Shown piece after piece: positions 55,013 through 64,000 of a stretch of DNA of 64,000 nucleotides. Made by a program: the position numbers and the translations under genes. The stretch is taken from contig BAAHQB010000084.1 of the NCBI GenBank assembly GCA_054601695.1, forward strand, positions 668,938 through 732,937, given 5' to 3'. The notes beneath the pieces are model-generated. The model saw only the letters and a list, made by a program, of their open reading frames with translations. It was not told the origin of the DNA and ran no database searches. The DNA comes from Amorphochlora amoebiformis. Lineage: Eukaryota > Cercozoa > Chlorarachniophyceae. Positions within the stretch are counted from its first letter, which is position 1, and each line of letters opens with the position of its first letter.

Positions 55013-55205
55013 CTCGAATATGCGTCATCCAAATGCTGAAGTCGTTTAAGTCCACGTACCCATCGATCCCAGACCCAAGTCCGAAATAAGATCCATGACC
55101 ACACCCACGAGTACTCCCCAGAACCTCCCTCCAAGCCCTTGTACCGCCCGAACTCACCACCAACACCACCCCCAGGAATACCAACAAAACCCTTTTCACC
55201 AACAT
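55013..55205 (-). CDS. First exon of a secreted protein: signal peptide plus EF-hand/dockerin-like loop
   Basis: ATG at 55205 gives a strong signal peptide, MLVKRVLLVFLGVVLVVSSG, followed by about 40 residues ending SGIDGYVDLNDFSIWMTHIR. DGYVDLNDF resembles a calcium-binding EF-hand or dockerin loop. The donor is CGAG/GTGCAG, phase 1. I could not join it in phase to the coiled-coil exons downstream (first one needs phase 0), so it may belong to another gene or an exon is missing. Another minus-strand frame (GLKRLQHLDDAYSR) is also open, so coding use of this frame is not certain. Confidence 0.4.
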
Positions 55206-55694
55206 TTTCTCTGCCCTCCACCTTTCACCCTTGCAAATCCCCGGAACCTCCTGCCCTCCTTCGATGTGCACACACCCGGTCCCAAGCTCCCTCGCTGAAC
55301 CAGTCTTGAAGTTCAGAGCACATAACATCCAAACCCGGGGCTCAGCACGCACGACTTTGCACGTCCGGCGATGGAGCAGCAATACCGCGATACCCGACCG
55401 ATTCGCTTGTGATATACCTTTCTGGGCGGCCTGCCAATTAGCTATCGCATTTTTCCGGGAGAGGATCCATAATCAGGGACATCCGCGGGACTAAAGATAT
55501 ATTTTGGACATCCGCGGGACCAACACACTTGCTGCATCTATGTCGTGTGTGTGCCACACTGTGTGGGCCGACTACTAACAATCGGTGACGCGCGACAGTA
55601 GGATTGTTGCTATCAAGTGTCTAGGATTTAGATTTGCATAAAGAAGAATCTCTTGCTACCAAAAAGTGCAAGTTTTGTGTTTTGAGACGCGAGC

Positions 55695-62311
<6,617 letters not shown>

Positions 62312-62560
62312 TCTAGGTAATAGACACCTTACTTCGATTTCTCCACGACCGAGCTACGACAACGAGCCTATGAAAGCTAGATAACGTTGATCTAGTAAAC
62401 CATGCAATATTACCTAGATTACATCTAATGCAGAGGGACGACATATGACTAGTATTACACAAAAACTCTAGAAACTAGAAAATATTGCATTGAATAGAAT
62501 AAATCTATCAAATGCACGTTCAGGCCGGGTTAGCTCTAGTAGCTAGGTTAGGATGTCGAG
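62312..62560. other. CTAG-rich subtelomeric sequence
   Basis: Sequence 3' of the CAP-like gene with many CTAG words (GCTAGATAAC, TACCTAGATTACATC). No gene seen. Confidence 0.55.
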
Positions 62561-62865
62561 TCAGCATTACTAGGTTAGCGTGTCGGGCCAATTAGGGTGT
62601 CGGGTTAGGGTGTCTGGTTAGGGTGTCGGGTTAGGGTGTCGGGTTAGGGTGTCGGGATAGGCTGATAGGATCAGAGGGTGTCGGGTTAGGGTGTCGGGTG
62701 TCGGTTTAGGGTTAGGGTTTTGGTGTCGGGTTAGGGTCTAGTAGGGTTATGGTGTCGGGTTAGGGTAAGGGTGTCGGGTTAGGGTGTCGGGTTAGGGTGT
62801 CGGGTTAGGGTTAGGGTTAGTGTTAGGGTTAGGGTGTCGGGTTAGGGTTAGGGTTAGTGTTTTTA
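62560..62865 (+). repeat. Degenerate telomeric array with TGTCGGG variant
   Basis: GGTTAGGGTGTCGGGTTAGG units, less regular than the terminal array; separated from it by unique sequence. Confidence 0.92.
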
Positions 62866-63140
62866 AAATTATTCTAGAATTTCGAATTATTCGGAATAAT
62901 GCTATTCGAATAATTCATAGAATTATTCGAATTCAATTTTCTCAAACTCATTATTCTATTTCATTATTCGAATAATGATTTCTTAGTAGAAATATTCGTA
63001 ATTATTCGAATAATTATAGAATTATTCGACATTATTAAGAATTATTCGAATAATTCTATCAACTTTCGAATAATGATTATTCTATAGAATAATCATTATT
63101 CTATAGAATAATCATTATTCTGTAGAATAATCATTAATCT
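62866..63140. repeat. AT-rich palindromic GAATAATTC region
   Basis: About 270 bp built from GAATAATTCGAATAAT and ATTCTATAGAATAATC words; many overlapping short inverted repeats. Confidence 0.85.
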
Positions 63141-63179
63141 ATTAGTAGAAATGATAGCTTTAGGTAAAATTGTTTCATT

Positions 63180-63540
63180 ACAACCAAAAAAAAATAAAAG
63201 TCGGCTGGTGTGGGGTTACAAATTTACAATTAGTTTTGATGATTTCGCCTAATATATACATATCGGAGTGGGTGGGCGCCACTGGGCGGCGGTCTCACAG
63301 AAACCCCCGGAACCCATAACCTTTAAGAATTTGTCGGCTTCTGGTGACATATGACAATTCCAAGTGACAGATTTTAGCGTTCCATAGATTCCGGCAGGAC
63401 TTCACTGCTGTGGTCTAGGTGGTCTGACTCCTCGGAGTGCGCCACCAAAACATGGACATCGAGCCCGCCATTCCCCCCGACGCAATGCCTGCAGCGCGCG
63501 AGGCCCTTGATCAGTAAGGGGGGCAGGCATCAGGTGAGGA
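63180..63540. other. Unique GC-rich island inside the subtelomere
   Basis: About 360 bp of non-repetitive sequence between two telomeric arrays. A tiny open frame at 63452-63517 (MDIEPAIPPDAMPAAREALD) has a good start context but no support; could be a gene fragment. Confidence 0.4.
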
Positions 63541-64000
63541 AGGGGGTTAGGGTTAGGGTGTCGGGTTAGGGTTAGGGTTAGGGTGTCGGGTTAGGGTTAG
63601 GGTGTCGGGTTAGGGTTAGGGTTAGGGTGTCGGGTTAGGGTGTCGGGTTAGGGTTAGGGTGTCGGGTTAGGGTTAGGGTTAGGGTTAGGGTTAGGGTTAG
63701 GGTTAGGGTTAGGGTTAGGGTTAGGGTTAGGGTTAGGGTTAGGGTGTCGGGTTAGGGTTAGGGTTAGGGTTAGGGTTAGGGTGTCGGGTTAGGGTGTCGG
63801 GTTAGGGTTAGGGTGTCGGGTTAGGGTGGCGGGTTAGGGTTAGGGTTAGGGTTAGGGTTAGGGTTAGGGTTAGGGTTAGGGTTAGGGTTAGGGTTAGGGT
63901 TAGGGTTAGGGTTAGGGTTAGGGTTAGGGTTAGGGTTAGGGTTAGGGTTAGGGTTAGGGTTAGGGTTAGGGTGTCGGGTTAGGGTTAGGGTTAGAGCAAT
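63541..64000 (+). repeat. Telomeric TTAGGG array with TGTCGGG interruptions
   Basis: About 70 TTAGGG units on the plus strand, so the G-rich strand runs toward the right edge as at a chromosome end. TGTCGGG or GGCGGG replaces a unit at about 14 places, more often at the inner end. The last bases (GGTTAGAGCAAT) leave the repeat, so the array may continue degenerate or be interstitial. Confidence 0.95.

Overview
This is nuclear eukaryotic DNA, not bacterial or viral. Every gene I can follow is broken by GT-AG introns, many introns are filled with (TA)n, and the right edge is a long TTAGGG array oriented like a chromosome end. Beta-helix (polymorphic outer membrane protein, PMP) repeats joined by Ser/Pro/Thr linkers, a CUB domain and a trypsin-like domain on one secreted protein suggest a protist or alga (stramenopile, chlorarachniophyte, cryptophyte or similar). 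I cannot name the species. Most long open frames are artefacts: (TA)n reads as Tyr-Ile in several frames on both strands. Real genes had to be rebuilt from short exons by matching splice sites, intron phase and coding style, so exon edges are predictions.

Layout. 1-11.4 kb (minus): one giant secreted-protein gene, signal peptide, then a trypsin-like domain whose catalytic Ser is Asp, then CUB, then PMP-type beta-helix repeats running off the left edge; a 15-exon model is phase-consistent throughout. 12.5-15.5 kb (minus): a less certain Cys-rich gene. 15.6-28.4 kb (plus): a gene of about 17 small exons encoding an acidic N-terminal part, an Arg/Glu-rich part and a C-terminal OCRE-like Tyr-rich module, probably an RNA-processing protein. 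28.4-30.5 kb: (TA)n and CTAG-rich desert. 30.5-32.1 kb (minus): a small membrane protein, divergent from an unrecognised plus-strand gene at 32.1-33.2 kb. 34.0-37.7 kb (minus): a complete 139-residue nuclear poly(A)-binding protein (PABPN1/Pab2 type). 38.8-40.8 kb (minus): an Arg/Ser/His-rich exon and a charged exon. 42.0-54.4 kb (minus): a large coiled-coil and low-complexity gene whose ends I could not fix. 55.0-55.2 kb (minus): a signal-peptide exon with an EF-hand-like loop. 55.7-62.3 kb (plus): a gene whose last eight exons resemble the C-terminal half of a CAP (SCP/PR-1) domain. 62.3-64 kb: subtelomere and TTAGGG/TGTCGGG mosaic.

The most unusual thing is a recurring pattern. In at least six introns of five genes the 3' end of the intron, meaning tract, AG and the first bases of the next exon, has been tandemly duplicated upstream, leaving runs of 2 to about 19 decoy 3' splice sites before the true one. 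Three telomere-like hexamer families (TTAGGG, TTAGGC, CCCCAA) also occur in the window, and TTAGGC forms a tail-to-tail inverted array resembling a telomere fusion. Nothing here was tested by search or transcript data.
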